DNA of 64,000 bases from Methylobacterium sp. (GTDB lineage: Bacteria > Pseudomonadota > Alphaproteobacteria > Rhizobiales > Beijerinckiaceae): positions 620,001 through 684,000 of the forward strand of contig JADCCN010000002.1 of assembly GCA_020252645.1 (NCBI GenBank), read 5' to 3'. Position numbers and translations under genes: made by a program. A model generated the notes under the pieces. That model was not told the origin of the DNA and searched no databases. It saw only the letters and a list, made by a program, of their open reading frames with translations. This document shows, one piece after another, positions 17,993 to 27,510 of this stretch; the stretch's first letter is position 1; each line of letters begins with the position of its first letter.

Positions 17993-18745
17993 CAGGCCGT
18001 CCCCTTTGCGCCCCGCGGCCGCGCCTCCCGTGGGTACGAGCACCGGCTGCAGCAGCCCGCGCACGCGGGCCATCTTGCCCGCCAGGGCCGGGCGATAGAC
18101 CTGCTTTGTCGCCTCGATCACGTGAAGCCCGGCGAAGGGCAGCGACAGGCTCGCGCCAAGGCGCTCCCAACCCATCGCGGTCTGCAGGATGAAGCGCCGG
18201 CTGATCGGCGGCACGTAAAGCGCCTCGCTCCAGTGCGTGGGCGTGAAGAGCGCGTGACGCAGAAGCGCTGTGAGCTGTCGCCGCGAGAAGGGCTGGCCGG
18301 CGCCGAAGGGGGTGGTGTCCACCCGCGCCCACGGCCCGCGCCGGTTCGGCACGATGATCATCACGTGACCGCCCGGCGCGAGAATGCGCCAGATCTCGCT
18401 CATCAGCGCGGAGGGGTCGTCGGATACTTCCAGCGAATGGACGAGCACCACCCGGTCCATCACGGAATCCCGCAAGGGCAGTTCCGAGCCTTCGACGAGG
18501 CTCACGGCGGAAAGCATGCCGCGCGGCCAGGGCGCCACGCCCTGCCGGGCGGGCATGAAGGCGATGGTGCGCTCGGTGCCTTCCCGCAGGTCATCGAGAT
18601 AGGGAATCGCATAGCCATGCCCGAGCAGCGCCAGCCCTTGCAGGCTCGTCCAGCGCGTGCGGATGGCCCGCAGGATCATCCGTTGCGCCACCCGTCCCAG
18701 CGGGCTCGCATAGAAAGACCGGAGATCGATGACGTCGGGTTGCAC
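17975..18745 (-). CDS. Class I SAM-dependent methyltransferase
   Basis: About 256 residues. The methyltransferase core is partly degenerate at motif I (LQGLALLGHGYAIPYLDDL), but DRVVLVHSLEVSDDPSALMSEIWRILAPGG, the post-motif region of the family, is clear. I start at GTG 18745 (QPDVIDLRSFYASPLGR), because the longer ATG reading at 18841 overlaps the divergent gloB start. Homologues next to gloB are frequent in Hyphomicrobiales. The substrate is unknown. The C-terminal codons lie inside an intergenic repeat. Confidence 0.8.
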   Translation of the reverse strand: MQPDVIDLRSFYASPLGRVAQRMILRAIRTRWTSLQGLALLGHGYAIPYLDDLREGTERTIAFMPARQGVAPWPRGMLSAVSLVEGSELPLRDSVMDRVVLVHSLEVSDDPSALMSEIWRILAPGGHVMIIVPNRRGPWARVDTTPFGAGQPFSRRQLTALLRHALFTPTHWSEALYVPPISRRFILQTAMGWERLGASLSLPFAGLHVIEATKQVYRPALAGKMARVRGLLQPVLVPTGGAAAGRKGDGLELFPI

Positions 18746-18821
18746 GCTGCTGGTTCTTTCGCTGGACAAGGCGCATGGGGCGCGCAAGGATGGATCATCC
18801 CCACCCTGAGAAAGAATAGCG

Positions 18822-19541
18822 ATGGCGATCGCGCTTTTCACCTGTCTTGCCGATAATTACGCCGTTCTGCTGCGCGATGAGGCGACGGGCATGGTCGCGC
18901 TCGTCGATGCGCCGGCCGCCGAACCCGTGATGGCGGAGCTGGAAAAGCGCGGCTGGGGCCTCGATCTCATCCTCATCACGCACGGGCATCACGACCACAT
19001 TGCGGGCGTGCCGGCTTTGGTGGCCCAATACGGAGCCAGGGTGATCGCGCCGGCGCTCGCGAGCGATGTGTTGCCGAAGGCCGATCGCTTCGTGAGGGAG
19101 GGTGACCGGTTCGGCATTGGCGAAATCGCGGTCGAGGTCTGGGATACGCCGGGCCATTGCGCGGATCACATCAGTTTTCATTTGCCGGCTGAAGAGGTGA
19201 TCTTCGTCGGCGATACCATGTTCACGATGGGCTGCGGGCGCATCTTCAACCTGCCACCGGATCTGCTCTTTGCCTCGCTTCGGCGCATCGGCAGCCTTCC
19301 GGAGACGACCCGCATCTTCTCCGGCCATGAATACACGCTCTCGAATGCGCGATTCGCGGCTGCCACCGAGCCGGAGAACGGCTCGATCCGGGCGCGCCTT
19401 CGCATGATAGAGGCGATGCGTGCCGGCGGCATCCCGACCGTGCCCACGACCGTGGGAGAAGAGCGCGCGACCAATGTTTTCCTCCGCGCGAGGGATGTGG
19501 CGGAATTCGCGGCCCGACGAGAGGCCAAGAACAGGTTCTGA
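18822..19541 (+). CDS. gloB: Hydroxyacylglutathione hydrolase (glyoxalase II)
   Basis: Metallo-beta-lactamase-fold thioesterase that hydrolyses S-D-lactoylglutathione in methylglyoxal detoxification. 239 residues. Metal motif LITHGHHDHIAG (about residues 52-63), DTPGHCADHISF, FVGDTMFTMGCGRIF with the bridging Asp, and FSGHEYTLSNARFA all match glyoxalase II. It is divergent from the methyltransferase gene. A DUF985 cupin and a GNAT gene follow on the same strand. Confidence 0.95.
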   Translation: MAIALFTCLADNYAVLLRDEATGMVALVDAPAAEPVMAELEKRGWGLDLILITHGHHDHIAGVPALVAQYGARVIAPALASDVLPKADRFVREGDRFGIGEIAVEVWDTPGHCADHISFHLPAEEVIFVGDTMFTMGCGRIFNLPPDLLFASLRRIGSLPETTRIFSGHEYTLSNARFAAATEPENGSIRARLRMIEAMRAGGIPTVPTTVGEERATNVFLRARDVAEFAARREAKNRF

Positions 19542-19576
19542 TCCGTCTTCCGTCTCCGGTTTTCGAGAATTTTCCG

Positions 19577-20032
19577 ATGTCTGATTCCAGTCTCTCCGCC
19601 CGCGAGATCATCCGCCTGCTCGGGCTTCAACCGCATCCCGAAGGCGGGCATTTCCGCGAGACCTTCCGCGACCCCGAGACAGACGCGAAGGGCCGCTCCG
19701 TCGGCACCGCCATCTACTATCTGCTGGAAGCCGGCGAGGTGTCTGAATGGCATCGCTGCGATGCGAGCGAGATCTGGCACCATTATGCGGGTGCGCCCAT
19801 GGTCATCACCATCAGCCCCAACGGGCATGATGCCGCCGCGCATCATCTCGGCCCGAACCTCGCGGCTGGGCAGCGCCCGCAGATCCTCGTGCCGAAGAAC
19901 CACTGGCAAAGCGCGACCAGCCTCGGCGCCTGGAGCCTCGTGGGCTGCACGGTGTCGCCCGGCTTCGAGTTTGCCGGCTTTGAAATGGCACCGAAGGATT
20001 GGCGGCCAAGGCCGCGCAAGGGTGGCGTGTGA
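19577..20032 (+). CDS. Cupin domain-containing protein (DUF985)
   Basis: A 151-residue cytoplasmic beta-barrel. The DUF985 signature is LQPHPEGGHFRETFRDPETD near the N-terminus, then SVGTAIYYLLEAGEVSEWHR and the C-terminal GCTVSPGFEFAGFEM. Cupins of this group may act on sugar or small-molecule substrates, but no reaction is established for this one. The stop overlaps the GTG start of the next gene (GTGTGA), which implies translational coupling. Confidence 0.9.
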   Translation: MSDSSLSAREIIRLLGLQPHPEGGHFRETFRDPETDAKGRSVGTAIYYLLEAGEVSEWHRCDASEIWHHYAGAPMVITISPNGHDAAAHHLGPNLAAGQRPQILVPKNHWQSATSLGAWSLVGCTVSPGFEFAGFEMAPKDWRPRPRKGGV

Positions 20033-20793
20033 GTTCGGCACTCTACGGTGATCTCGCGGAGGTGCGGGCTTGCGAGCAGCGCATCGTGAATTGCTGGCCG
20101 GCGCCCGGCACCCTGATGATCGAGGGCTTCGCGGTGCGCTTCGCGAATGGCTATTCCGGCCGCGCGAATTCGGCTTCCGCCATGCAGCCCAAGGCCGATC
20201 TTGGCGAAGGGGATATCGCGGTGATCGAGCAGCTCTATCGCGAGGCACAACTGCCCCCGACATTCCGCGATACGCCCCTGATGAGTCGCGCCACGCGCAA
20301 GCGGCTCGACCGGCGCGGCTATGTTCTCAAGGATGCAAGCTTCGGCATGATCGCAGATTTCACGGGCGCCAGATTTCCGCGCCGCACGGATGTTGAAATC
20401 GCGCGCGAACCCAGCCCGGAATGGCTCGAAGGCATCTCGCGTTTCCAGACACCGGAAAAGCGATCGCCGGCGCATCTCAGGGCGATCGTCGGGGCCATCC
20501 GCGTCCCCGCCTTCTTCGCAACGGTGCGGCGCGAGGGGCGCGCGATCGGCTTTGCCTGCAGCGCCGTCGATCGCGGCTATGCCGAGATCGCCTCGGTGAT
20601 GCTCGATCCCGCCGCGCGTGGTCAGGGATTCGGGCGCGGCCTGGTCGAGACCCTGCTGGCAGAGGCGGTCGCGGCCGGCGCGCGGAAGGGCTTCCTGCAG
20701 GTGGAGGTCAAGAATTCGATCGCCAGGGCGCTCTATGCCGGCCTCGGCTATCGCGATCTCTACTACTACGAGACGATCTGGTTGAAGGGCTGA
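20029..20793 (+). CDS. GNAT family N-acetyltransferase
   Basis: About 254 residues. The C-terminal GNAT domain carries the acetyl-CoA loop LDPAARGQGFGRGLVETLL (about residues 187-205) and YAGLGYRDLYYYETIW. The N-terminal 130 residues are a second region often seen in two-part GNAT proteins. I use the GTG at 20029, which overlaps the cupin stop by four bases. The acceptor is unknown. A mosaic repeat begins seven bases after its stop. Confidence 0.85.
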   Translation: MSSALYGDLAEVRACEQRIVNCWPAPGTLMIEGFAVRFANGYSGRANSASAMQPKADLGEGDIAVIEQLYREAQLPPTFRDTPLMSRATRKRLDRRGYVLKDASFGMIADFTGARFPRRTDVEIAREPSPEWLEGISRFQTPEKRSPAHLRAIVGAIRVPAFFATVRREGRAIGFACSAVDRGYAEIASVMLDPAARGQGFGRGLVETLLAEAVAAGARKGFLQVEVKNSIARALYAGLGYRDLYYYETIWLKG

Positions 20794-20800
20794 AAGAATT

Positions 20801-21004
20801 AGAGCATGCTCTCGCAAAAGTGGATACCGGTTCTTCGAAAGAAAATGCAGTAAATCAAGAGCTTAGAGCGGTCGATCTGATTGAGGCAGATCGACCGCTC
20901 TAGAGCATGATGTGTTCAGAGGGAAGCACATCATGCTCTTATCTTGTTGTTATCGCATGCTTTTTTGTGAAAAACCGGGTTCCACTTTTTCACAGCATGC
21001 TCTA
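20801..21004. repeat. Mosaic intergenic palindromic repeat, copy 3
   Basis: Three or more modules in series, bounded by AGAGCATGCTCT at the left and CAGCATGCTCTA at the right. One module (about 20830-20880) recurs in inverted orientation at 39745-39800 with about two differences in 49 bases. The right-hand module (from TTATCGCATGC to GCATGCTCTA) recurs inverted at 53250-53305. The right edge supplies the TAG stop of the DMT transporter gene at 21004-21002. Confidence 0.85.
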
Positions 21005-21856
21005 GCCCTTGCGCGCCACCATCGCGCCGATCACGATGAGGGCGCAGGCAGCGGCCAGCCCAAAGCTCGCCGGCGCATAGCCGAACGCCACGAGCAGCAT
21101 GGTGGAAAGCACGGGTGTCGCGTAGGAGGCGACGCCGAGGAAGCTCACATCGCCGCGTTTCATGCCGATATCCCAGCAGATCAGCGCAAGGCCCTGCGAG
21201 CCGAGGCCGAGGCCGAGAAGGCCGAACATATTCGTCCAGCTCCAGCCGGTATAGGGTGCCTCCAGCAGGCGGTGCAGCAGATAGGCCAGCACGCTCGCAA
21301 TGAGGATCGTGACGCCGAGGCTCTCGGTGGAGGAGGAGGCCACGAGCCGGGACAGCACCGAATAGCTCGACCACACCACCGCTCCCAGCAGTGCAAGGCC
21401 ATAGCCCCACCAGGCGGCTTCCGTGGCGCCGCTGCCGAGCTTTCCGCCGACGAGCAGCAGCAGCGCCCCAAGCCCCATCAGCGCTCCGATGAGATGGCGC
21501 GGTCGCAATCCAGCACCCGGCAGCATTGCTGCGAAGAGCACGATCAGCAGCGGCCACAGATAGTGGATCAGGTTCGCTTCCGCCGGTGGCGCGAGCTTCA
21601 GCGCGGCGAAATAGATCACCGTATCGCCAAACGGGCCGTAGAGCCCCAGCAGGAAGGCCGGCATGGTCGGCTTCAGCTTCAACCAGTCGCGGCGCCAGAC
21701 TGCCGGACTGATGATCACAAGCCCGCCCAGTGCGAAGCAGATCGAGGTTGTGAGGAATGGCGGCATCTTCCCCGTCATCGCCGTGAACAGCGCGAGCGTG
21801 GCCCAGATGGCGATGGCACCGAGACCGATGAGGGTGGGGCGGGAGAGAGAATGCAT
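21002..21856 (-). CDS. DMT-superfamily transporter (EamA), YddG-like
   Basis: Inner-membrane carrier of about 284 residues with ten predicted hydrophobic segments, beginning TLIGLGAIAIWATLALFTA. The blocks AEANLIHYLWPLLIVLF and SFLGVASYATPVLSTMLLV are typical of EamA proteins close to the aromatic amino acid exporter YddG; that substrate is inferred only from resemblance. The ATG at 21856 is the first start ahead of helix 1. The stop codon lies inside an intergenic repeat. It follows phaB on the same strand but is separated from it by a terminator. Confidence 0.85.
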   Translation of the reverse strand: MHSLSRPTLIGLGAIAIWATLALFTAMTGKMPPFLTTSICFALGGLVIISPAVWRRDWLKLKPTMPAFLLGLYGPFGDTVIYFAALKLAPPAEANLIHYLWPLLIVLFAAMLPGAGLRPRHLIGALMGLGALLLLVGGKLGSGATEAAWWGYGLALLGAVVWSSYSVLSRLVASSSTESLGVTILIASVLAYLLHRLLEAPYTGWSWTNMFGLLGLGLGSQGLALICWDIGMKRGDVSFLGVASYATPVLSTMLLVAFGYAPASFGLAAACALIVIGAMVARKG

Positions 21857-21885
21857 GAGACAATGCGCGTAACCGCCGATGCATG

Positions 21886-21913
21886 AAAAGAAAAGGGCCG
21901 GTTTCCCGGCCCT
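21886..21913 (-). terminator. Rho-independent terminator of phaB
   Basis: Read leftward, GGGCCGG (21912-21906), a four-base loop and CCGGCCC (21901-21895) are followed by TTTTCTTTT at 21894-21886. It lies between the phaB stop and the start of the DMT transporter gene. Confidence 0.85.
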
Positions 21914-21941
21914 TCCGGTGAAAATCCCCAAAAAACCGGGC

Positions 21942-22667
21942 TCAGACCATGTATTGCCCGCCATTGGCGGAAAGGGTCGAGCCGGTGATGAAGCCGGCCT
22001 CGTCCGCCGCCAGGAACACCACCGCGCGGGCGATCTCCTCCGGCTCGCCGAGGCGCCCCACCGGGATCTGCGGCAGGATCGCCTTTTCGAGCACATCTTG
22101 CGCGATGGCGCGCACCATGTCCGTGCCGATATAGCCCGGGCAGATGGCGTTGACGGTGATGCCGGCGCGCGCGCCTTCCTGCGCCAGCGCCTTTACGAAG
22201 CCGATATCGCCGGCCTTGGCGGCGGAATAGTTCACCTGGCCCATCTGGCCCTTCTGCCCGTTGACCGAGGAAATGCAGATGACGCGGCCGAACTTTCTGG
22301 CGCGCATGCCTTCCCAGACCGGACGGGTCATGTTGAAGAGCGAGTTGAGGTTGGTGTTGATGACGCCATACCACTGGTCTTTCGTCATCTTGTGGAACAT
22401 GCCGTCCTTGGTGATGCCGGCATTGTTAACAAGCACGTCGATCGGGCCGAGATCGCTTTCCACCTTGGCGATGCCCGCAGCGCAGGCATCGTAATCCGAA
22501 ACGTCCCACTTGTAGGTCGGAATGCCGGTTTCCTTCGTGAAGGCGGCGGCCGCCTCGTCATTCCCGGCATAGGAGGCCGCGACCTTGTAGCCCGCGGCCT
22601 TCAGCCCCTTTGAAATCGCCGCGCCGATGCCGCGCGAGCCCCCAGTCACCAATGCGACGCGTGCCAT
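21942..22667 (-). CDS. phaB: Acetoacetyl-CoA reductase
   Basis: NADPH-dependent short-chain dehydrogenase that makes (R)-3-hydroxybutyryl-CoA for polyhydroxybutyrate. 241 residues. Cofactor loop TGGSRGIGAAIS at about residues 8-19, NNAG at about 88-91, catalytic Ser in ISSVNGQKGQMGQ, and Tyr/Lys in NYSAAKAG. The motif VNGQKGQMGQ and the C-terminal GSTLSANGGQYM are diagnostic for PhaB. It follows phaA on the same strand; phaR is divergent. Confidence 0.96.
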   Translation of the reverse strand: MARVALVTGGSRGIGAAISKGLKAAGYKVAASYAGNDEAAAAFTKETGIPTYKWDVSDYDACAAGIAKVESDLGPIDVLVNNAGITKDGMFHKMTKDQWYGVINTNLNSLFNMTRPVWEGMRARKFGRVICISSVNGQKGQMGQVNYSAAKAGDIGFVKALAQEGARAGITVNAICPGYIGTDMVRAIAQDVLEKAILPQIPVGRLGEPEEIARAVVFLAADEAGFITGSTLSANGGQYMV

Positions 22668-22759
22668 TGTCCGATCCCCTCGTTATCTGGCGTTTCCGGT
22701 CTTCGATTCTCACCCGCGCGCTCGTTCCGGCCGGCGCGCGGGGGCTATATCCGAAAGGA

Positions 22760-23938
22760 TCAGCGCTCGACGCAGAGTGCTACTCCCATGCCGCCGCCAA
22801 TGCAGAGCGTGGCGAGGCCCTTCTTCGCGCCGCGGCGCTTCATCTCGAAGAGCAGCGTGTTGAGGATGCGGGCACCTGAGGCGCCGATGGGGTGGCCGAT
22901 GGCGATTGCGCCGCCATTGACGTTCACGATCGAGGGATCCCAGCCCATATCCTTGTTCACCGCCAGGGCCTGCGCGGCGAAGGCTTCGTTCGCCTCCACG
23001 AGATCGAGGTCCGAGACCTTCCAGCCGGCCTTTTCGAGGGCCCGGCGGGAGGCCGGGATCGGGCCCGTGCCCATGATGGACGGATCAACGCCACAGGTGG
23101 CCCAGGAGACGATGCGCGCGAGCGGCGTGATGCCGCGCTTGCCGGCTTCGGCTTCGCTCATCAGCACGGCCGCGGCCGCACCGTCATTGATGCCCGAGGC
23201 GTTGCCGGCGGTCACGGTGCCGTCCTTGATGAAGGCCGGACGCAGCTTTGCCATGGCATCGAGCGTGGAGCCGTGCCGGGGATATTCATCCGAATCGACC
23301 ACCACATCGCCCTTCCGGGTCTTCACGGTATGCGAGACGATCTCGTCCTTGAACTTGCCGGCCTTCTGCGCCGCCTCGGCTTTGTTCTGCGAGGCAACCG
23401 CGAAGTGGTCCTGCTCGTCGCGCGTCAATTGCCATTTGGCGGCGACGTTCTCGGCGGTCTGGCCCATATGGTAGCCCTGGAAGGCATCCCAGAGGCCGTC
23501 ACGCAGCATGGTATCGACCATCTTCATCTCACCCATCTTGGTGCCGGAGCGGAGATAGGCAGCGTGAGGGGCCAGAGTCATCGATTCCTGGCCGCCGGCC
23601 ACGATGATCCTGGCGTCGCCATTCGCGATCTGCTGCATGCCGATCGCCACCGTGCGCAGGCCCGAGCCGCAGAGCTGGTTCAGCGCCCAGGCAGTCGTTT
23701 CCTGCGGGATGCCAGCCGCCATCGCGGCCTGACGCGCCGGGTTCTGCCCGGTATTGGCCGTGAGCACCTGGCCCATGATCACTTCGTCGACCTCGGACGG
23801 CGAGACGCCGGCGCGCTCGAGGGCACCCTTGATGGCCGTGGCGCCCAGTTCATGCGCCGCCACATCGGCGAATGCGCCGCTGAAGGCCCCGACGGCTGTG
23901 CGGGCCGCACTCGCGATGACGATCGATTGAGAAGCCAT
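22760..23938 (-). CDS. phaA: Acetyl-CoA C-acetyltransferase (beta-ketothiolase)
   Basis: Condenses two acetyl-CoA to acetoacetyl-CoA, the first step of polyhydroxybutyrate synthesis. 392 residues. Nucleophile Cys in [11 protein letters not shown] (about residue 89), the second conserved block [17 protein letters not shown] with the catalytic His, and [14 protein letters not shown] with the second Cys. The ATG at 23938 has GGAGGAAA upstream. The frame stays open far 5', but that part is the shadow of phaR. It forms an operon with phaB. Confidence 0.97.
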   Translation of the reverse strand: MASQSIVIASAARTAVGAFSGAFADVAAHELGATAIKGALERAGVSPSEVDEVIMGQVLTANTGQNPARQAAMAAGIPQETTAWALNQLCGSGLRTVAIGMQQIANGDARIIVAGGQESMTLAPHAAYLRSGTKMGEMKMVDTMLRDGLWDAFQGYHMGQTAENVAAKWQLTRDEQDHFAVASQNKAEAAQKAGKFKDEIVSHTVKTRKGDVVVDSDEYPRHGSTLDAMAKLRPAFIKDGTVTAGNASGINDGAAAAVLMSEAEAGKRGITPLARIVSWATCGVDPSIMGTGPIPASRRALEKAGWKVSDLDLVEANEAFAAQALAVNKDMGWDPSIVNVNGGAIAIGHPIGASGARILNTLLFEMKRRGAKKGLATLCIGGGMGVALCVER

Positions 23939-24124
23939 GTTTTCCTCCTGCGGCCGGCCGCATGACACGAATTTGTAGGACCTGACCCTAAATGCTATGA
24001 GACGCGACAGGCAACCATCGTCAAGACGGAAAACCGGATGACGACGATGGTGGAAGGGCGGGGTTGCAATCACCCTATGGTGGCCAGCATTGGCCGCTCG
24101 CCAGAAGAGGGAATGGTGGAGTTC

Positions 24125-24652
24125 ATGGCCGAAAAAGGCGCGAAAGACGCGACGATCATCAAGAAATACGCCAATCGTCGCCTCTATCACACGGGCACCA
24201 GCTCCTATGTGACGCTGGAAGATCTCGCGCAGATGGTGCGGGCCGGCGAGGACTTCGTGGTGACCGATGCCAAGACCGGCGAGGACATCACGCGTTCGGT
24301 TTTGACGCAGATCATCTTCGAACAGGAAAACAAGGGCCAGTTCCTCCTTCCGATCACCTTCCTGCGCCAGTTGATCCAGTTCTACGGCGACCACATGCAG
24401 GCCCTCGTGCCGCGCTATCTCGAAATGTCGCTCACGCGGTTCATGTCCGATCAGGACAAGCTGCGCGAGCAGATGACCAGGGGTTTCGGCGGCACGGCAT
24501 TCAATCCCGCAGCCTTGGGCCAGCAGGCCATGGCCGCGATGGACGAGCAGGTGCGCACCAACATGGCGATGTTCGAGGAGGCGATGCGCGCCTTTTCCTT
24601 CGGCGGTTTCCCGCCATCCAAGCCGGGCAGCGAGCCCAAGAAGGACAAGTAA
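24125..24652 (+). CDS. phaR: Polyhydroxyalkanoate synthesis regulator PhaR
   Basis: DNA-binding repressor that senses polyhydroxyalkanoate and controls phasin and pha genes. About 175 residues. The DNA-binding N-terminal block [24 protein letters not shown] is at about residues 10-33 and the accumulation-regulator repeat ([25 protein letters not shown], residues about 75-100) follows. The C-terminus is Lys/Pro-rich. I start at the ATG at 24125 with GGTGGAG upstream; ATGs at 24113 and 24038 are possible. It is divergent from phaAB, the usual alphaproteobacterial arrangement. Confidence 0.94.
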   Translation: MAEKGAKDATIIKKYANRRLYHTGTSSYVTLEDLAQMVRAGEDFVVTDAKTGEDITRSVLTQIIFEQENKGQFLLPITFLRQLIQFYGDHMQALVPRYLEMSLTRFMSDQDKLREQMTRGFGGTAFNPAALGQQAMAAMDEQVRTNMAMFEEAMRAFSFGGFPPSKPGSEPKKDK

Positions 24653-24701
24653 GGTCTTTCGCGAACAGGGTCTCCGGGCAGGAATGCACGGAAGGCCTTG
24701 T

Positions 24702-26447
24702 TCAGGCGATGGCGCGAACCGATGATTGCGGTTCCGGCAGGTGCTGGGTGGCGACACCCACGAAATCACCCTGCAGATATTCCACCCGCCACGAGGTGAG
24801 CAGGTTCGCCGTCTCCTCGTCCTGCACCCATTCGGCCACGGTCTCGATGCGCAGGTGGCGCGCGAGCTGCAGCAGGGTCTGCACGAAGAAGCGGTCATCC
24901 TCCGAGCGGGCCAGGTTCTTGATGAAGGTCCCGTCGATTTTCAGGATGTCGATCGGCAGCAGGCGCATGTTGCGGAACGAGGTGTGGCCCGCCCCGAAAT
25001 CGTCGATCGCGACACGTGCGCCGCAATCCTTGATCGCCTCGATCAGGCGCTGGGCACCCTGAACATCCTCGATGAGCGAGGTTTCGGTGATTTCCACCAC
25101 GAGGCGCCGGGCAACGCTCGCATCGATGGCGAGATGAGCCCGGAAGGCTGCCATCCAGTCCGGATGCAGGGCCGTTTCCACGCCCACATTCACCGTGAGC
25201 TGGATGTCGCGGCGGCTGCGCAGGGTTTCGAGCGCCAGCTCCATCACGCGATGATCGATGAGATGCAGGAAGCCAAGCCGCTCGGCCACCGGCACGATGG
25301 TGCCGGCCCCCATCAGTTCGCCTGCCGGCGTGGTCATCCGGACAAGCGCTTCATGCATCGCCAATTCGCCGCTGCCCGAGTGCACGATCGGCTGGAAGGC
25401 AAGTTCAATGCGCCGGTCGTTGAGCGCGGTGAGAACCGTATCGGTGGATTCGCGGTTGGAGCTGCGCTTGGCGCGCGTTGCCGGGTCGCTGCTGAAGGCG
25501 AGGAACGCCTGGTCGGTGCGATCCATGACATCGCTCAGCGCTTCCTCGCAGGCATGGAGCGCCTCGATGGCCGTCCTGGCATCACGCGGGATGGCCACGC
25601 CGCCGACATGCACGGAAGCGGGGATCGGCCCGGCGCTGGTATCGATCGGAACGCCGCGGATGGCCGAGGCCAGGCGGTTCGCCACGAAATCCATATGCTC
25701 CGCGAGGCTCGGCGCCAGCACGATTCCGATCTTGTTCGTCGCATAGCGGCCGAGAATGTCGCGACGGCGGATCAACCCGCGCAGGCGGCGCACGATCGCG
25801 GCGATGATTTCGTCGCCGACAGGATAGCCATAGGTCTTGTTGAGCTGGGCCAGATCATCCACCGCGACCATCATCAGCACGAGGCCGCGCGAATCCTTGG
25901 CATTCGTGACGATCGCATCGCCGAGCGCGTTGCAGAAATCGGCACGTGTCAGGGCGCCTGTGGTCGGGTCGAAATGGCGCTTGGTGACGAGCGCGATTTC
26001 CTCGGAGGTCGGCGCCAGCACACGCCGGCAGACACCGTGAACCAGCCGCGGCCGGCCCTGCTCATTGGCGAACCAGCGGCCGGTATCCTCGATCCAGAAA
26101 CGCAGGCCCGGAGCCGGGTTCACGAGGTAGCGCGTGGAGAAGGAAACGCCCGTTCCCTGGTCGCGGCGCTCGCTTTCGAAAACCTCGGAATGGCGGGAAT
26201 GCGGGCTGGCCAGGTCGATGAGTGTCGCGAAGGCCGTGCCGGAACTGAGCGCCGCCATTTCCCGCACGCCAAAGATGTGGGTGGCCTCCATGCCCCAGTT
26301 CATCACATCCGTCTCGATGTTCCAGGCATAGGTTGCCTCGCCGAGGTCGCGCGTTCCGTCGAGCAGCATGTCTGTTGGCACGAGTTCTTTCTCCGGCTTC
26401 CCCGAGAAAGGAATGATCGTCCCGCTGCCTTGAGTCATCATCGCCAT
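24702..26447 (-). CDS. EAL-domain c-di-GMP phosphodiesterase with degenerate GGDEF and PAS-like regions
   Basis: A 581-residue cytoplasmic signalling protein with no membrane segment. A PAS-like region (about residues 35-145) is followed by a GGDEF domain (about 160-325) whose signature is VGDEI instead of GGDEF, so cyclase activity is unlikely. The C-terminal EAL domain (about 340-575) keeps [29 protein letters not shown] with the Lys, VAEWVQDEE and LQGDFVG. These suggest a working phosphodiesterase. GTG, ATG and ATG starts cluster at 26450-26441. It ends about 50 bases from the convergent phaR. Its target process is unknown. Confidence 0.88.
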   Translation of the reverse strand: MAMMTQGSGTIIPFSGKPEKELVPTDMLLDGTRDLGEATYAWNIETDVMNWGMEATHIFGVREMAALSSGTAFATLIDLASPHSRHSEVFESERRDQGTGVSFSTRYLVNPAPGLRFWIEDTGRWFANEQGRPRLVHGVCRRVLAPTSEEIALVTKRHFDPTTGALTRADFCNALGDAIVTNAKDSRGLVLMMVAVDDLAQLNKTYGYPVGDEIIAAIVRRLRGLIRRRDILGRYATNKIGIVLAPSLAEHMDFVANRLASAIRGVPIDTSAGPIPASVHVGGVAIPRDARTAIEALHACEEALSDVMDRTDQAFLAFSSDPATRAKRSSNRESTDTVLTALNDRRIELAFQPIVHSGSGELAMHEALVRMTTPAGELMGAGTIVPVAERLGFLHLIDHRVMELALETLRSRRDIQLTVNVGVETALHPDWMAAFRAHLAIDASVARRLVVEITETSLIEDVQGAQRLIEAIKDCGARVAIDDFGAGHTSFRNMRLLPIDILKIDGTFIKNLARSEDDRFFVQTLLQLARHLRIETVAEWVQDEETANLLTSWRVEYLQGDFVGVATQHLPEPQSSVRAIA

Positions 26448-26653
26448 CACTCTTTTCTGGGGCCGTCGACCGTGCCTTTTCGAGCGCGGGCGGAGATGGA
26501 CCTGTTTCGACTGAAGGCCTAGAATGCAACCAGAACGTTAACAGTTGATGATCGCACAGGTTGTTTATTTTCCGATGCAGCGGAATTCCGGGCTCTTTCG
26601 GACAAGACAGATGGTTAACCCGCTTCCGGCACGCCCCTTGCCGTCCGATCGGC

Positions 26654-26959
26654 ATGAGCAAGATCAGTGTCCCCGTTCTGTACCAGACTGAAACATTTTC
26701 CTCCGGCTTCCGGCAGAAATCGTCCCGGGATGACCGTCCCGCCCGGGCGATACCGCCTTCCGGGGCCGCGCCGGGACACAGACCAGCCAGCGCGCCGGAA
26801 TTCCTGGTGCAGATGATCGCCACCGGCAACCCGGATCTGCGCAAGGTGCTGGGGCGGCGCGATGTCGCAACGGCCCGCGAGCGGGCCTATGCCTTCGCTG
26901 CCGCGCACAAGCCTTCTCGCCTTGCCGAAGAGACGACGCCATCCGAATTCCGCGCCTGA
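26654..26959 (+). CDS. Hypothetical small protein
   Basis: A possible 101-residue protein (begins SKISVPVLYQTETFSSGFRQ). The middle is Ala/Pro/Arg-rich, and the C-terminal half (EFLVQMIATGNPDLRKVLGR) is predicted helical. No family is recognised. There is no clear ribosome binding site at the ATG at 26654, and overlapping frames are open on the other strand, so it may not be real. It lies between the divergent EAL gene and the convergent rpmF. Confidence 0.35.
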   Translation: MSKISVPVLYQTETFSSGFRQKSSRDDRPARAIPPSGAAPGHRPASAPEFLVQMIATGNPDLRKVLGRRDVATARERAYAFAAAHKPSRLAEETTPSEFRA

Positions 26960-27010
26960 GGCTTGGAACAGCTGGCGAGGTTGGGCTCGGGGTGCATCCT
27001 CCCGGCCCGA

Positions 27011-27048
27011 AAAGAAAAACCCGGACGGAGGAACCGCCCGGGGTTTTT
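27011..27048 (-). terminator. Terminator of rpmF, possibly bidirectional
   Basis: Arms AAAAACCCGGACGG (27015-27028) and CCGCCCGGGGTTTTT (27034-27048) pair with one mismatch. Leftward they are followed by more T's; rightward TTTTT closes the stem. It lies just past the rpmF stop. Confidence 0.8.
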
Positions 27049-27085
27049 CAGCACTGAAAATCCGAAACCCTGCCCGGACGCGCCG

Positions 27086-27271
27086 TTACTCGGCGGTTTT
27101 CGGCGTGAGAACCTGGCGGCCATTATAGAGGCCGGTCTTCAGGTCCACATGATGCGGGCGGCGCAGTTCGCCGGTGTTCTTGTCTTCGACATAGGTGGGC
27201 GCGGAGAGCGCATCGGCCGAACGGCGCATGCCCTGCTTCGAGCGCGAGACCTTCTTCTTGGGAACGGCCAT
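27086..27271 (-). CDS. rpmF: 50S ribosomal protein L32
   Basis: Ribosomal protein L32, 61 residues, beginning [20 protein letters not shown], the invariant family start. It contains [20 protein letters not shown], as usual in Alphaproteobacteria, and no zinc-binding CxxC pair, also normal for this class. The ATG at 27271 precedes the conserved MAVPKKK; an upstream in-frame ATG is ignored. It ends at a strong terminator. Confidence 0.97.
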   Translation of the reverse strand: MAVPKKKVSRSKQGMRRSADALSAPTYVEDKNTGELRRPHHVDLKTGLYNGRQVLTPKTAE

Positions 27272-27510
27272 CGTGTTACTCCAAAGGTTCGCGAGGCCTT
27301 GCCCCGCGGCAAAAGCCGAACTCGTGGGCCTCATCGAAGCCCGTCACGATCCCGGCCGGAACGGAAGAAGCGGGGCTATACACGCATCAATGGCCAAAAG
27401 CCAGCGCGAAACGCGCTTGTTTGGGAGAAGCGCGCGACTTGGCTTGATTTTCCATTGCAGCCGGCTTCCTCTGCGGGCGGGGGCCGGCGCGGTCGGCAGG
27501 GGGATTGGCG

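Noticed and set aside
18746..18841. ATG start at 18841 for the minus-strand methyltransferase
   Set aside because: It overlaps the divergent gloB start; the GTG at 18745 fits the family start.
23939..24898. A long N-terminal extension of phaA on the minus strand
   Set aside because: It lies antisense to phaR, and the ATG at 23938 has a strong ribosome binding site and the conserved thiolase start.
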